This document shows positions 1 through 8,890 of a DNA stretch of 64,000 nt, one piece after another. Position numbers and translations under genes: made by a program. A model generated the notes under the pieces. It saw nothing but the letters and a program-made list of their open reading frames with translations, made no database searches and was not told the DNA's origin. Numbering within the stretch: position 1 is the first letter of the stretch; every line of letters begins with the position of its first letter. This DNA comes from Salinimonas marina (GTDB lineage Bacteria; Pseudomonadota; Gammaproteobacteria; Enterobacterales; Alteromonadaceae), in contig NZ_CP064795.1 in the NCBI RefSeq assembly GCF_015644725.1, positions 3,532,501-3,596,500 of the forward strand, written 5' to 3'.

Positions 1-283
1 CCAGGATATCGGTCATAAATCCGGGTGTTACCAACAGGACCCCGGCCACCACCAGCATCAGCCCCTGCACGATTTCATTGCCGGGCAACTCATTGCGCTG
101 CATCTTGTCCTGAGCAGTCTGTAGGGTTTGTAGCCCCTCACGACGCACCAGGTACGAGCCCAAGAACGCGGTTAAAATAACAATCGCGATGGTGTTCCAG
201 CCACCGATAATACCGCCAACTTTTACCAGCAGGGCAATTTCAATGATGGGTAAGATGGCAAAAAGTAAAAACAAAATACGCAA
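1..283 (-). CDS. fxsA: FxsA family membrane protein (3' end outside window)
   Basis: A reading frame of 94 codons runs off the left edge. The start is TTG at 281-283, with a GAGGA Shine-Dalgarno about eight bases upstream; no in-frame ATG is available there. The protein begins with a hydrophobic helix (LFLLFAILPIIEIALL), then a second membrane segment, then a GLMLVVAGVLLVTPGF stretch, the usual layout of the FxsA/YtxA family of small inner-membrane proteins. In E. coli, FxsA overexpression relieves phage T7 exclusion by F plasmids; its normal role is unknown. It is divergent from cutA, and fxsA often neighbours cutA-dsbD in gammaproteobacteria. The C-terminus lies outside the window. Confidence 0.85.
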   Translation of the reverse strand, partial: MRILFLLFAILPIIEIALLVKVGGIIGGWNTIAIVILTAFLGSYLVRREGLQTLQTAQDKMQRNELPGNEIVQGLMLVVAGVLLVTPGFMTDIL

Positions 284-459
284 ATCGCATTCCTCAAAAT
301 ATTCTGAACTTCTCTGGTTCTAGGTTGGGGCAAACCCGTTTATCTCAATCTTTTATAGTAATCAATACGAATAACTCCCTGAACCCGGTCATCATTTGTT
401 AACCTAACACAGCGATAAATTGAAAGAATAAGACCTTGCACCAGGTCTAAGGAGATAAC

Positions 460-780
460 ATGTCACTAAGCCTTATACTTACTACTACACCAGATGAAGA
501 TAGTGCGGCTCAAATTGCCCGGGCTCTGATCGATAAGCGGCAGGCCGCGTGTGTCAAAATTATCCCAAAGGTCATGTCGGTTTACCGCTGGCAGGATACG
601 GTAGAATCTGACACCGAATCGCAAATGCTGATCAAAACCGCCCGTGAACATGTGGCCAGCGCGTACAAGACCGTCTGCGCCCTGCATCCTTATGAGGTTC
701 CCGAATGGATGGTGATAGAGCCGGTATCGGCCAGTGACAATTATAAAAAGTGGATTTTGGAAGAAACGCTTACACCTTAG
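460..780 (+). CDS. cutA: Divalent cation tolerance protein CutA
   Basis: The 106-residue product matches the length and pattern of CutA1, a trimeric ferredoxin-like-fold cytoplasmic protein linked to copper tolerance in E. coli. Visible family features are the N-terminal strand (SLILTTTPDEDSA), the RQAACVKIIP segment with its conserved cysteine, and the C-terminal HPYEVPEWMVIEP motif. A strong Shine-Dalgarno (AAGGAGA) lies six bases before the ATG. The stop is 18 bases ahead of dsbD, so the two are probably co-transcribed, as in many gammaproteobacteria. The molecular role in metal handling is still debated. Confidence 0.95.
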   Translation: MSLSLILTTTPDEDSAAQIARALIDKRQAACVKIIPKVMSVYRWQDTVESDTESQMLIKTAREHVASAYKTVCALHPYEVPEWMVIEPVSASDNYKKWILEETLTP

Positions 781-798
781 AGCAGGAGAAAAAGTGAA

Positions 799-2608
799 AT
801 GCAGGTAGTCGTTCGCCCTATTATTACCGTGCTGATGCTGTGGGGGATATGGGTACAACTTGCCGCCGCGCAGGTCTCAACACCAGAGTTTAATAATGAT
901 TTCGGGCAGGAGCCGTTTGCCCAGGAGTCCGAGTTTTTACCGGTTGAACAAGCTTTTGTATTTGATTATCAGCAGCATGGCGACACCCTCACCCTGACAT
1001 TTGATATTGCCGACGGCTACTATTTGTATAAAAAGCAATTTGAAGTGGCCGCCAGGCAGGCAGTGACCGGCACGCTGCAACTGCCTGACGGAGAGCCAAA
1101 AGAAGATGAATTTTTTGGTCTGGCTGAGGTTTATTACGATAGCGTTTCCCTGACGCTGCCGGTCGAAACCGCCCCCAGGATGCGGTTATAAAATTGCGGT
1201 ATCAGGGATGCGCTGATGCCGGCTTGTGTTACCCGCCCAAAATTAAAAAACTGTATCTGGAAGCGGTAGGAAGCAGCGCGACAGCTTCGGCGGCAACCCT
1301 CAGCGCAGCAGAGTCTGCAGCCGCAACTCAGAGTCCTGACAACCAGTTTGCCCTGGCCGACACCTTGTTATCAGAACAAAGCCTGTGGCTAACGCTGTTG
1401 TTGTTTTTAGCCCTGGGTATTGGTCTGGCTTTCACCCCGTGTGTGTTTCCCATGTACCCCATCCTGTCGGGTATTGTGCTGGGACAGGGTCAGCGCAGCA
1501 GCGTATCGCGGGCATTCTGGTTAAGTCTTATTTATGTCCAGGGCATGGCCCTGACTTATTCCCTGCTGGGGCTGGTGGTGGCCTCGGCAGGCATGCAATT
1601 TCAGGCAGCACTGCAGCATCCGACCATTCTGATTACCTTTATTGGCCTGTTTGTGCTGCTGGCCCTGGCGATGTTTGGCGCGTATGAATTACAGCTGCCT
1701 TCTGCCTGGCAGAACCGCTTAAGTCAGTTGAGCAATAGGCAACAAGCCGGTTCCGTGGCCGGGGTATTCGTGATGGGTGCGTTATCAGGGCTTATCGCCT
1801 CCCCCTGTACCACCGCCCCACTCACCGGAATTTTATTGTTTATTGCCCAAAGCGGCGATTTGTTTACCGGCTTTATTTCATTGTATGTATTGAGTCTGGG
1901 GATGGGCATCCCACTGATTTTATTTGGGATGACCGGGGGCAAACTGTTACCTAAAGCCGGGCCGTGGATGAACGTGATTAAGGTGACCTTCGGATTTATG
2001 ATGCTCAGTGTGGCCATTGTGTTTGTTGAGCGCTTGTATACACATCCTTTCACCAACTTGTTATGGGCCGGCCTGGGCTTAAGTGTTTTTGGCTACTTCA
2101 GTGTGCTCAATCAAAACACCGCTGCCAGCTTTGCCAAAGGCGTGCGTACCGTGGCGATTTTTGCCGGCCTGTTTGTCAGCGCCATGTTGGCCTACCAGAC
2201 GCTGGCCCCCACGTCTGCGACCAGTTCCTCTCAGGCACAGCACCCACCTTTTGTGCAGGTAAATAATCTGCAGCAGCTGCAAGTCGAGTTACGTAAAGCC
2301 AGCGCCCAGAACAAAACGGTGATGCTGGACTTGTACGCCGACTGGTGTGTGGCCTGTAAAGAGTTTGAGAAGTACACCTTCACCGACCCGCAGGTTATTC
2401 AGGTCTTATCTGATACGGTCTGGATACAAATTGATTTGACCGATAATACGGCGTCTGACCAGGCCTTTCAGGAACACTTCGAGGTCCTGGGCCTGCCCAC
2501 GATTTTATTTTTTAATGCCAAGGGTGAGGAGATCCCCGGGCCCGGGTCACCGGCTTTTTACACGCCGCACCGTTTGCTGACCATGTGCGTCAGCATCTGG
2601 TGCGTTAA
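799..2608 (+). CDS. dsbD: Thiol:disulfide interchange protein DsbD (two apparent frameshifts)
   Basis: DsbD carries electrons from cytoplasmic thioredoxin across the inner membrane to periplasmic DsbC/DsbG and cytochrome c maturation. All three domains are present: signal peptide and N-terminal periplasmic domain (with GCADAGLCYPP), eight-helix membrane core with the FTPCVFPMYPILSG and SPCTTAPLTG cysteines, and a C-terminal thioredoxin domain with DWCVACKEFE. The frame is broken twice: one C is missing in the run at 1172-1176, and one G in the run at 2538-2540. Restoring both gives one product of about 603 residues ending in HLVR at 2608, three bases before the next gene. Both breaks look like homopolymer undercalls. 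An ordinary start at ATG 799 follows an AGGAG-like site. Confidence 0.9.
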
Positions 2609-2611
2609 GTC

Positions 2612-3370
2612 ATGCGGTGCGGCTGGTGGCTGGCGGTACTGCTGCTAAACAGTCAGCCAGCGCTGGCCAGAACCGGCTGTTTTGACAACTGGTTTTGCTT
2701 TAAGGTGGATGCGCGCGGTGCGCTTCACCTGCAAGCAAAGCGACCTGATCCGGTAGTGGTAACCTTACACAGTGACGAGCTAAAGGCTTCGCCGGTAACC
2801 GTGCAGCTTGAGGGGACCCGTTCCCATTACCTGGGCCGGCTCAGCCATGCGCAGCGGTTCTGGTCCTCCATGCGAACCACCTGGACCGGCGGCCGTTTAG
2901 ATGCCAGCCACAATGATAATGTTAGCTACCAGATACCGTTGCAACCGGCCAAAAAATACCCGCTGGTGCAGGGGGTGAATGGTCGTTATTCGCATCAGGG
3001 GGCCTCCCGGTATGCCTATGATTTTGCGGCGCCGGTGGGCACGTTGGTGTATGCCGCCCGTGCCGGTACGGTGCTTAATCTTAAACAAGATTTTACCCGT
3101 GGCGGGCCCGATCCCAGCCTGGCTCGCTACGCCAATTATATCAGCATTCTGCATGCCGATGGCACCACGGGTGAGTACTACCACCTAAAACCCGACGGCG
3201 TGGTGGTAGCCATTGGCCAGTCTGTCAGCGCCCGCCAACATATTGGTTTTACAGGCAATACCGGTTTTTCGTCGGTGCCCCATTTACACTTTGCGGTATA
3301 TCGCGCCCTGCCCGACGGCGGCTATGAATCCGTCCCCATTCGCTTTACCGAAGCCCCTCTCACAAACTGA
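2612..3370 (+). CDS. M23 family metallopeptidase, exported
   Basis: The 252-residue protein has a short signal peptide ending near ALAR (about residue 20), an uncharacterised beta-rich N-terminal region, and a C-terminal LytM/M23 peptidase domain. Zinc ligands are visible: His128 and Asp137 in HQGASRYAYDF, His191 in YYHL, and the HLH pair at 224-226. With its ligands intact it is probably an active peptidoglycan endopeptidase or a carrier-protein-like peptidase in the periplasm. It begins three bases after the corrected end of dsbD, so it is translationally coupled and probably in the cutA-dsbD operon. Two cysteines near residues 23 and 29 may form a disulfide, a possible DsbD-linked substrate (inference). 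Confidence 0.85.
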   Translation: MRCGWWLAVLLLNSQPALARTGCFDNWFCFKVDARGALHLQAKRPDPVVVTLHSDELKASPVTVQLEGTRSHYLGRLSHAQRFWSSMRTTWTGGRLDASHNDNVSYQIPLQPAKKYPLVQGVNGRYSHQGASRYAYDFAAPVGTLVYAARAGTVLNLKQDFTRGGPDPSLARYANYISILHADGTTGEYYHLKPDGVVVAIGQSVSARQHIGFTGNTGFSSVPHLHFAVYRALPDGGYESVPIRFTEAPLTN

Positions 3371-3430
3371 AACTTGTGTCGATATGATGTGATTAGACCA
3401 GTATTTTGCTGCTAAATAAACTCGAATAGC

Positions 3431-3436
3431 TATAAT
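3431..3436 (+). promoter_or_regulatory. Candidate -10 element upstream of aroQ-accBC
   Basis: A perfect TATAAT lies about 113 bases upstream of aroQ. A TTGCTG at 3406-3411 could serve as -35, but the 19-base spacing is long, so the -35 is uncertain. It is the best sigma70-like match in the gap between the M23 peptidase gene and aroQ and would drive the aroQ-accB-accC operon. Confidence 0.4.
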
Positions 3437-3549
3437 CACGGGTTAGATTACTCATACTGAATAAAACTGACGTTTTTTCGTGCAACCCGAAGCAAAATTT
3501 GCTTAGATTGATCTCAAACCGTCAGATGTCAGCAAGATAGCAGCACATA

Positions 3550-4014
3550 ATGGATATTTTATTACTCAACGGTCCTAACCTGAACATGTTAGGCAAACGG
3601 GAACCCGAGACCTACGGTCATCAGACGCTGGACGATATTGTCAGTGATTTAACGACGCTGGCCGATGCAACCGGGGTACGTTTGCAGCATTTTCAGTCTA
3701 ATGCTGAACACGCACTGATCGATCGTATTCATCAGGCGCTGGGCACCATCGATGCCATCATTATTAATCCGGGGGCCTTTACCCATACCAGCATCGCCCT
3801 GCGGGATGCCTTGCTGAGTGTGAATATTCCGTTTATCGAAGTGCATCTGTCAAACATTCATGCACGCGAGCCTTTTCGGCATCACTCCTATCTGAGCGAT
3901 GTGGCCGCGGGTGTTATTTTGGGGTTAGGCGCTACCGGCTATGAGCTGGCCCTGACCGCAGCTACAAAGTTAATTTCGTCCAATCCTTTGACCCAACAAG
4001 CAGAGACAGAATAA
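3550..4014 (+). CDS. aroQ: 3-dehydroquinate dehydratase, type II
   Basis: This is the small dodecameric class II dehydroquinase, converting 3-dehydroquinate to 3-dehydroshikimate in the shikimate pathway. The 154 residues begin with the family signature [20 protein letters not shown], which includes catalytic Tyr22. Later motifs are [16 protein letters not shown] and [15 protein letters not shown], with the active-site histidine and arginine. The TAA stop overlaps the accB ATG by one base. The aroQ-accB-accC order is common in gammaproteobacteria. Confidence 0.97.
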   Translation: MDILLLNGPNLNMLGKREPETYGHQTLDDIVSDLTTLADATGVRLQHFQSNAEHALIDRIHQALGTIDAIIINPGAFTHTSIALRDALLSVNIPFIEVHLSNIHAREPFRHHSYLSDVAAGVILGLGATGYELALTAATKLISSNPLTQQAETE

Positions 4015-4469
4015 TGGATATCAGAAAAATCAAAAAACTCATCGAACTGGTAGAAGAATCCGGCGTTGCTGAGCTGGAAATTACAGAAGGTGAAGAATCA
4101 GTACGCATTCACCGTGGCCCCAGCGCCAATGCGGCACCGATGAACTATCATATCCCGGCCCAGGCGGCCCCTGCTCCGGCGGCCCCTGCAGCACCAGCAG
4201 CACCGGCAGAACCACCCGAAGCACAGGGACCTACGGGTCACCAGGTCAAGTCGCCCATGGTTGGCACCTTTTATCGTGCCTCTTCGCCTACCGCCAAGTC
4301 TTTTGTTGAAGTGGGCCAGTCGGTTAATGTGGGTGACACCCTGTGCATCGTTGAAGCCATGAAAATGATGAACCAGATTGAATCTGACAAAGCCGGCGTG
4401 GTAAAAGCCATCTTAGTGGAAAACCAGGAACCGGTTGAGTTCGACCAACCGCTATTCATCATCGAATAA
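4014..4469 (+). CDS. accB: Acetyl-CoA carboxylase biotin carboxyl carrier protein
   Basis: The 151-residue BCCP has an N-terminal helix-rich region, an Ala/Pro-rich flexible linker at about residues 46-70, and a C-terminal biotinyl domain. The biotinylation motif EAMKMMNQ is present with Lys117 as the acceptor. The protein shuttles carboxyl-biotin between AccC and the AccA/AccD carboxyltransferase for the first step of fatty-acid synthesis. It overlaps aroQ by one base, and accC starts 14 bases downstream, so all three genes form one operon. Confidence 0.97.
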   Translation: MDIRKIKKLIELVEESGVAELEITEGEESVRIHRGPSANAAPMNYHIPAQAAPAPAAPAAPAAPAEPPEAQGPTGHQVKSPMVGTFYRASSPTAKSFVEVGQSVNVGDTLCIVEAMKMMNQIESDKAGVVKAILVENQEPVEFDQPLFIIE

Positions 4470-4483
4470 TCAGGCTGAGGCTT

Positions 4484-5826
4484 ATGCTAGATAAAGTACT
4501 TATCGCAAACCGGGGCGAAATCGCCCTGCGTATATTGCGTGCTTGTAAAGAGCTGGGAATTAAAACGGTAGCGGTGCATTCTACCGCCGATAAAAATCTT
4601 AAACATGTTCTGTTGGCAGATGAGTCTATTTGTATCGGCAAGGCATCGGCCACGGAAAGCTACCTGAATATTCCACGGATTATTGCCGCGGCTGAGGTTA
4701 CCAACTCCATTGCCATTCATCCAGGGTATGGCTTTTTGGCAGAAAATGCTGAGTTTGCCGAAGCGGTAGAGCAAAGCGGCTTTATTTTTGTGGGTCCTAA
4801 ACCTGAGACCATCAGCCTGATGGGCGATAAGGTGTCTGCCATCAACTCGATGAAAAAAGCCGGTGTGCCATGCGTACCAGGCTCAGACGGCCCCTGACCG
4901 ACGATGCAGAAAAAAATAAAAGCATCGCCAAACGTATTGGCTATCCCATCATTGTAAAAGCCGCCGGTGGCGGTGGTGGTCGTGGTATGCGCGTGGTTCG
5001 CAGCGAAGCAGAGCTGGTATCGGCCATTGAGGCCACCCAGGGCGAAGCGGGCGCAGCGTTTGGTAATTCCACCGTGTATATGGAAAAGTTCCTGGAAAAT
5101 CCACGCCATGTGGAAATTCAGGTGCTGGCTGATGGTCAGGGTAATGCGATTCATCTTGGTGAACGGGACTGCTCAATGCAGCGCCGCCATCAAAAGGTGG
5201 TGGAAGAAGCGCCGGCGCCGGGCATCTCAGAACAGATGCGTAACAAAATTGGTGATCGCTGTCGCCGGGCCTGTGTTGAAATTGGCTATCGCGGTGCCGG
5301 TACCTTTGAGTTCTTGTACGAAAACGGCGAGTTTTATTTCATTGAAATGAACACCCGGATTCAGGTAGAGCACCCGGTATCTGAAATGATTACCGGCGTG
5401 GATCTGATTAAAGAACAGTTGCGCATTGCCGGTGGGCAGCCGTTGTCTATCGACCAGTCGCAAATCCAGATTCGTGGTCATGCTATCGAATGCCGGATTA
5501 ATGCTGAAGATCCCCAAACCTTTATCCCTAGCCCCGGCGTTATCAATATGTTCCATTCTCCGGGTGGCCTGGGGGTTCGCTGGGACTCGCACATTTATGC
5601 CGGGTACTCGGTACCACCCTATTATGACTCGATGATTGGCAAACTCATCACTTATGGCGAAAGCCGGGATGAAGCGATTGCCCGGATGCGGCATGCGTTA
5701 GATGAGCTGGTTATTGATGGCATTAAAACCAATGTGCCGTTGCAGCGCATGATTATGGCAGATGAGAACTTTTCTGCCGGTGGCACCAATATCCACTATC
5801 TTGAAAAGAAACTCGGCATGAGCTAG
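4484..5826 (+). CDS. accC: Acetyl-CoA carboxylase biotin carboxylase subunit (one apparent frameshift)
   Basis: AccC carboxylates the biotin on AccB using ATP and bicarbonate. The N-terminal domain ([16 protein letters not shown]) and the ATP-grasp glycine loop ([13 protein letters not shown]), the [12 protein letters not shown] segment and [14 protein letters not shown] are all present. The frame stops early at TGA 4895-4897 because one C is missing from the run at 4891-4894. With five Cs the sequence reads [13 protein letters not shown] and continues to the normal end, about 447 residues. The enzyme is essential for growth, so the deletion is almost certainly a sequencing or assembly error. 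Confidence 0.93.
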
Positions 5827-5840
5827 TTGCTGAACCCACC

Positions 5841-5868
5841 AAAAAAGCGTCCCTTCGGACGCTTTTTT
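5841..5868 (+). terminator. Rho-independent terminator after accC
   Basis: A 12-base stem (AAAAAAGCGTCC / GGACGCTTTTTT) closes on a CTTC tetraloop and is followed by a T run. It lies 15 bases after the accC stop, ends the aroQ-accBC operon, and could act on both strands. Confidence 0.92.
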
Positions 5869-5869
5869 T

Positions 5870-6191
5870 ATGCCGGTGGCTCCTCTTAAATAGCTGAGCC
5901 GGAATTGATTGTTCAGGCTTTTATCACGTTCACATCGCCACGGCACCACGCCTAATCACGACTATTAGTATCCCCGTCAGCTACATCAGAAAAGCTGATT
6001 GAATTCATCGCTTTTTGTTTGTTTGCCGGGCCCGCCTTTGCCGCTATGCTGGAACCCAAGTCAAATCACTTCTCCCTTCGATGCGACCTTGTTGTACCCG
6101 TTTTTGGGTAATGTATGAACCCTGTTGCCGGTAATATTATTACCGGCAGTTTTATGCGCGACTTTTACCTCACCGACTTTTTTCCAACCCA
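5870..6191. other. Gene-free stretch after accC with two hairpins
   Basis: No convincing coding frame was found in about 320 bases. Two stem-loops stand close together: a 5-bp stem TACCC/GGGTA at 6095-6110, and a perfect 10-bp stem TGCCGGTAAT/ATTACCGGCA with a 3-base loop at 6126-6148, followed by GTTTTAT. This could be the end of a short plus-strand RNA or a decayed terminator. No known RNA family was recognised. Confidence 0.4.
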
Positions 6192-6216
6192 TAAAAAAGA
6201 CCCACCAATGGTGGGC
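6192..6216 (-). terminator. Rho-independent terminator of the minus-strand nuclease/DUF2805 operon
   Basis: On the minus strand, GGCCCACC...GGTGGGTC is followed by TTTTTTATGGG: a GC-rich hairpin and a U tract. It lies about 80 bases after the DUF2805 stop, the right place to end transcripts from the upstream nuclease operon. Confidence 0.8.
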
Positions 6217-6295
6217 CAATAGCAAGAACGCGTACACACTTTCACAGTGCACACTTTTTACGCAGAGGCTTCAACGCCGGTTCAGCAGCGCAAAG

Positions 6296-6586
6296 TTACG
6301 TTTGTTTAATCAAATTAGCGTTTATTCGCCCCTGCGGTTTGTATTGCGACGGACAATAGCCCCGCTCAATGCCCGCGGGGCGTAATTTAAGATGCTTGGT
6401 GTGACGTCCGCTGACCCGTGCTCGCCAATTATTAAATGCGCGTCGTTTAAGCTGGCGGCGCATCAGTCCCACCACCTGCTTTTCGGGCAGACCGTACAAA
6501 TGTTCAATTGCTTCAAACGGTGTACGATCTTCCCAGGCCATCTCAATTACCCGCGACACGGCTGCTTGCGACAACTCAGTTTGCAT
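6296..6586 (-). CDS. DUF2805 (TIGR03643) family protein
   Basis: The 96-residue basic protein matches the DUF2805/TIGR03643 family: EMAWEDRTPFEAIEHLYGL, EKQVVGLMRRQLKRRAFNNWR and SGRHTKHLKLR. The helical, Arg/Lys-rich character suggests nucleic-acid binding, but no function is established. The ATG at 6586 has a good Shine-Dalgarno (GGAG, six bases away) and is preferred to the TTG at 6607. It begins 27 bases after the stop of the large nuclease gene on the same strand, so the two are probably co-transcribed and would share the LexA-like box upstream of that gene. Confidence 0.8.
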   Translation of the reverse strand: MQTELSQAAVSRVIEMAWEDRTPFEAIEHLYGLPEKQVVGLMRRQLKRRAFNNWRARVSGRHTKHLKLRPAGIERGYCPSQYKPQGRINANLIKQT

Positions 6587-6613
6587 ATTTTCTCCAGCAC
6601 CATCCAAGAACGG

Positions 6614-8752
6614 TTAATTTACCGCGACTGACGAGGTTTTTTCGTGAATAATCGTTAACAATTGAGCAGCGGCGCGGGCATCAGACAAGGCCCGGTGATG
6701 CTGTTCCATTGCAATGCCGAAGTGGTCAGTAAGCGCTGCCAGCGAATAAGACCGCAAGCCCGGACAGGCGCGGCGCATCTGTACCACAGTACACAATTTG
6801 GGCCGACGGAAAGACTGCTCTAAACGCGCAAATTCCTGACGGATAAAACCATAATCAAAATTGACATTATGGGCCACAAATACACAGTCTTCGGTGAACT
6901 CGGCAATCTCCTGAGCGCGCTCACCAAACAACGGGGCATCGGCCACCATCTCGTTGCTGATGCCGGTTAACCGGGTAATGTTGGAGGGGATATGCCGCCG
7001 CGGGTTAAATAACGACTGCCAGGTATCAATGATTTCGCCCGCGACCATCTTAACCATCCCGACCTCGGTGATGCGATGATAGCCATTATTGCCGCCGGTG
7101 GTTTCTATATCCACCACCACATACGGCTGCATAGGGTCGTGAAACCATTCCACCTGGGTGATTTGTACTGTAAAACCCGCTTCCTGCAAGCGTTTGATGG
7201 CAATCAGCTGGTTGCGCCTCAGCACATCCCCCGGGGCTTTGATTTCTTCAAAGCGCAGAGTCTCACCGTCATACACCATGATGTCAGGAAAGCCATCTTT
7301 GAGGCTGGCAAAATCTTTACACATCATCAGTAGCATGTCCTTAATACTCTCCAGCGGCGCATGCTCAAGCAGCACCTGCACGGTATCAAGCTGATTTCGC
7401 CGCCACATAAACACACTGTTCACCTTGCCATAATGGGCGCTGGCCATTTTAGTCAGATGCAGTATCCAGGCTTGCGGCGACTCAAAACGGGCCAGTATGG
7501 CATCTATCTGCGGCCCAAAGGTTTGATAGAATGTATTGAATTTTAATGCTTGCGGACGCCGGTCAAATTCGGTGACCAGGGTGTCCATTTCAAATAACAC
7601 CGGCCAGAAGGTAAGTCCGAACAGGGTTCGCCAGGTCCGGTTCTCGGTACGCCACGCCAATTGGTCGTGACGTTTGTACCAGGCCACCACCCCTTGCTCA
7701 ACGCTTTGGTTTTGACTGATGTCCAACTGCAGCGTGGTACTGGCATTACGCAGCATATCCGTGACTTCACTGGTGCGTTTTTTATGGTATTTGCGCGCAT
7801 AAAAATCTTCAGCAAAGGCCAGCAGTGAATCTGAGGGCGGGTTATCGATAATCTGTTCCAGCCCGGTTTTTACCGCTTCTTTATCGCCGTCCTTGTAGCA
7901 CTCCCGCAGCCACTTTTCTTTGGATTCATCGCCCGGCGCCTGCGCCAGTACACTGAGCCCGGCCGCCCGATCGGTTTCCAGCAGCCGCACTCCCAGTTTG
8001 TGTAAATAGCGCTGGGCATAATCCAGGGCGACCGGATCGTAGAGTTCGGGGATTGAGGCGGAAGCCGCATTTAATCGTTGGGCCTGGGTGGTATAGGGCA
8101 GTTTTTCCAGTGCCACCGCGTACTCAAACCCAAGGCGTGCCTGCTCAATATCGCTGAAACGAGCCTGGACCACAGTGGCGTCAGTACGCGTACGCATGAT
8201 GCCTAAATCACGCATAGAAAACTGATTAAGCCGCCCTTTGGAGTGGCCAAAATATAAAAATAACAGGTACCGAAGCGCAGGCTCGAAAGTTTTCAGTAAA
8301 TAATTAGTTTGCGGCAGGTTTTGTGGCCAGCCATAATCTTCAATCTGCGCAAACAGCAAGTTCACCAACTCAGTCTTTTTGAGGGTTGTGTACTTTTGTG
8401 TAATGGGATATTCAGCCAGATACGCCAGTAAATCGTTTTTGGTGACGGTACCGGCAAAATCCTGCAGATCCACCCCGGTAACCGGGCCAAACCACCCCTG
8501 CGCAATCAGGGTATCAAGCTGCTGCTGAGGCTCGGGAATTTCAGGATAATCAAAATGACTGCGGTTGATAATGGCATACTTGCGGTTGGCCGCCCGCGCC
8601 ACGATGCATTGCTGGGGCATCGCCAGGGCCCGAAAGTCATCAATGAACCGCTGCGTTTCCTGATCCAGCAGAGCCTGGCTTTGCGCATCAAAAAAACTTA
8701 AGAATTCGTGAAAGTGATCAAGATAATATCGTTCAGGAAGCTCTTTTCGCAT
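6614..8752 (-). CDS. FAN1-like VRR-NUC nuclease fused to DEDDh exonuclease
   Basis: This 712-residue protein has two nuclease modules. The first about 535 residues resemble FAN1: a long helical region, then a VRR-NUC domain with FPD (Asp490), EIK (Glu503, Lys505) and Gln515, the PD-(D/E)xK metal site. Residues 543-708 form a DnaQ/RNase T-type 3'-5' exonuclease with VVDIETTG (Asp548, Glu550), HNVNFDYGF (Asp633) and HRALSDARAA (His686, Asp691), a complete DEDDh set. FAN1 enzymes cut branched DNA and unhook interstrand crosslinks, so the fusion suggests incision plus resection in one polypeptide (inference). ATG 8752 is preferred to the adjacent TTG 8755. A LexA-like box sits 28 bases upstream. 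The DUF2805 gene follows on the same strand. Confidence 0.85.
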   Translation of the reverse strand: MRKELPERYYLDHFHEFLSFFDAQSQALLDQETQRFIDDFRALAMPQQCIVARAANRKYAIINRSHFDYPEIPEPQQQLDTLIAQGWFGPVTGVDLQDFAGTVTKNDLLAYLAEYPITQKYTTLKKTELVNLLFAQIEDYGWPQNLPQTNYLLKTFEPALRYLLFLYFGHSKGRLNQFSMRDLGIMRTRTDATVVQARFSDIEQARLGFEYAVALEKLPYTTQAQRLNAASASIPELYDPVALDYAQRYLHKLGVRLLETDRAAGLSVLAQAPGDESKEKWLRECYKDGDKEAVKTGLEQIIDNPPSDSLLAFAEDFYARKYHKKRTSEVTDMLRNASTTLQLDISQNQSVEQGVVAWYKRHDQLAWRTENRTWRTLFGLTFWPVLFEMDTLVTEFDRRPQALKFNTFYQTFGPQIDAILARFESPQAWILHLTKMASAHYGKVNSVFMWRRNQLDTVQVLLEHAPLESIKDMLLMMCKDFASLKDGFPDIMVYDGETLRFEEIKAPGDVLRRNQLIAIKRLQEAGFTVQITQVEWFHDPMQPYVVVDIETTGGNNGYHRITEVGMVKMVAGEIIDTWQSLFNPRRHIPSNITRLTGISNEMVADAPLFGERAQEIAEFTEDCVFVAHNVNFDYGFIRQEFARLEQSFRRPKLCTVVQMRRACPGLRSYSLAALTDHFGIAMEQHHRALSDARAAAQLLTIIHEKTSSVAVN

Positions 8753-8780
8753 CAATACCTACCCATAACTACATAGCGCA

Positions 8781-8800
8781 TAGTGTATACTTATACAGTT
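8781..8800 (-). promoter_or_regulatory. LexA (SOS) box-like operator upstream of the fusion nuclease
   Basis: The 20-base site matches the E. coli LexA consensus at 16 positions by direct comparison. It has one perfect half (ACAG) and one half with a single change (GTGT instead of CTGT), separated by the required eight AT-rich bases. On the minus strand it lies between a TTGCGA -35-like hexamer and the gene's start codon, so a bound repressor would block transcription. It was identified by eye; a matrix search is needed. Confidence 0.65.
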
Positions 8801-8890
8801 AAATCGCAATCCCTTAGCTTATCATTTCTCTGTGCTAATGCGCGCCGTATGCCACGTGATTGCTGAGGTATAACCCATGTTGAGGTTGCC

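Noticed and set aside
799..2608. Programmed ribosomal frameshifting in dsbD or the other broken genes
   Set aside because: Eleven events in unrelated genes, always a missing base in a homopolymer, with no slippery heptamer and no conserved downstream structure seen; miscalling is simpler.
4717..5154. Minus-strand open frame opposite accC
   Set aside because: It is the shadow of a conserved essential gene, with no domain or ribosome-binding site.
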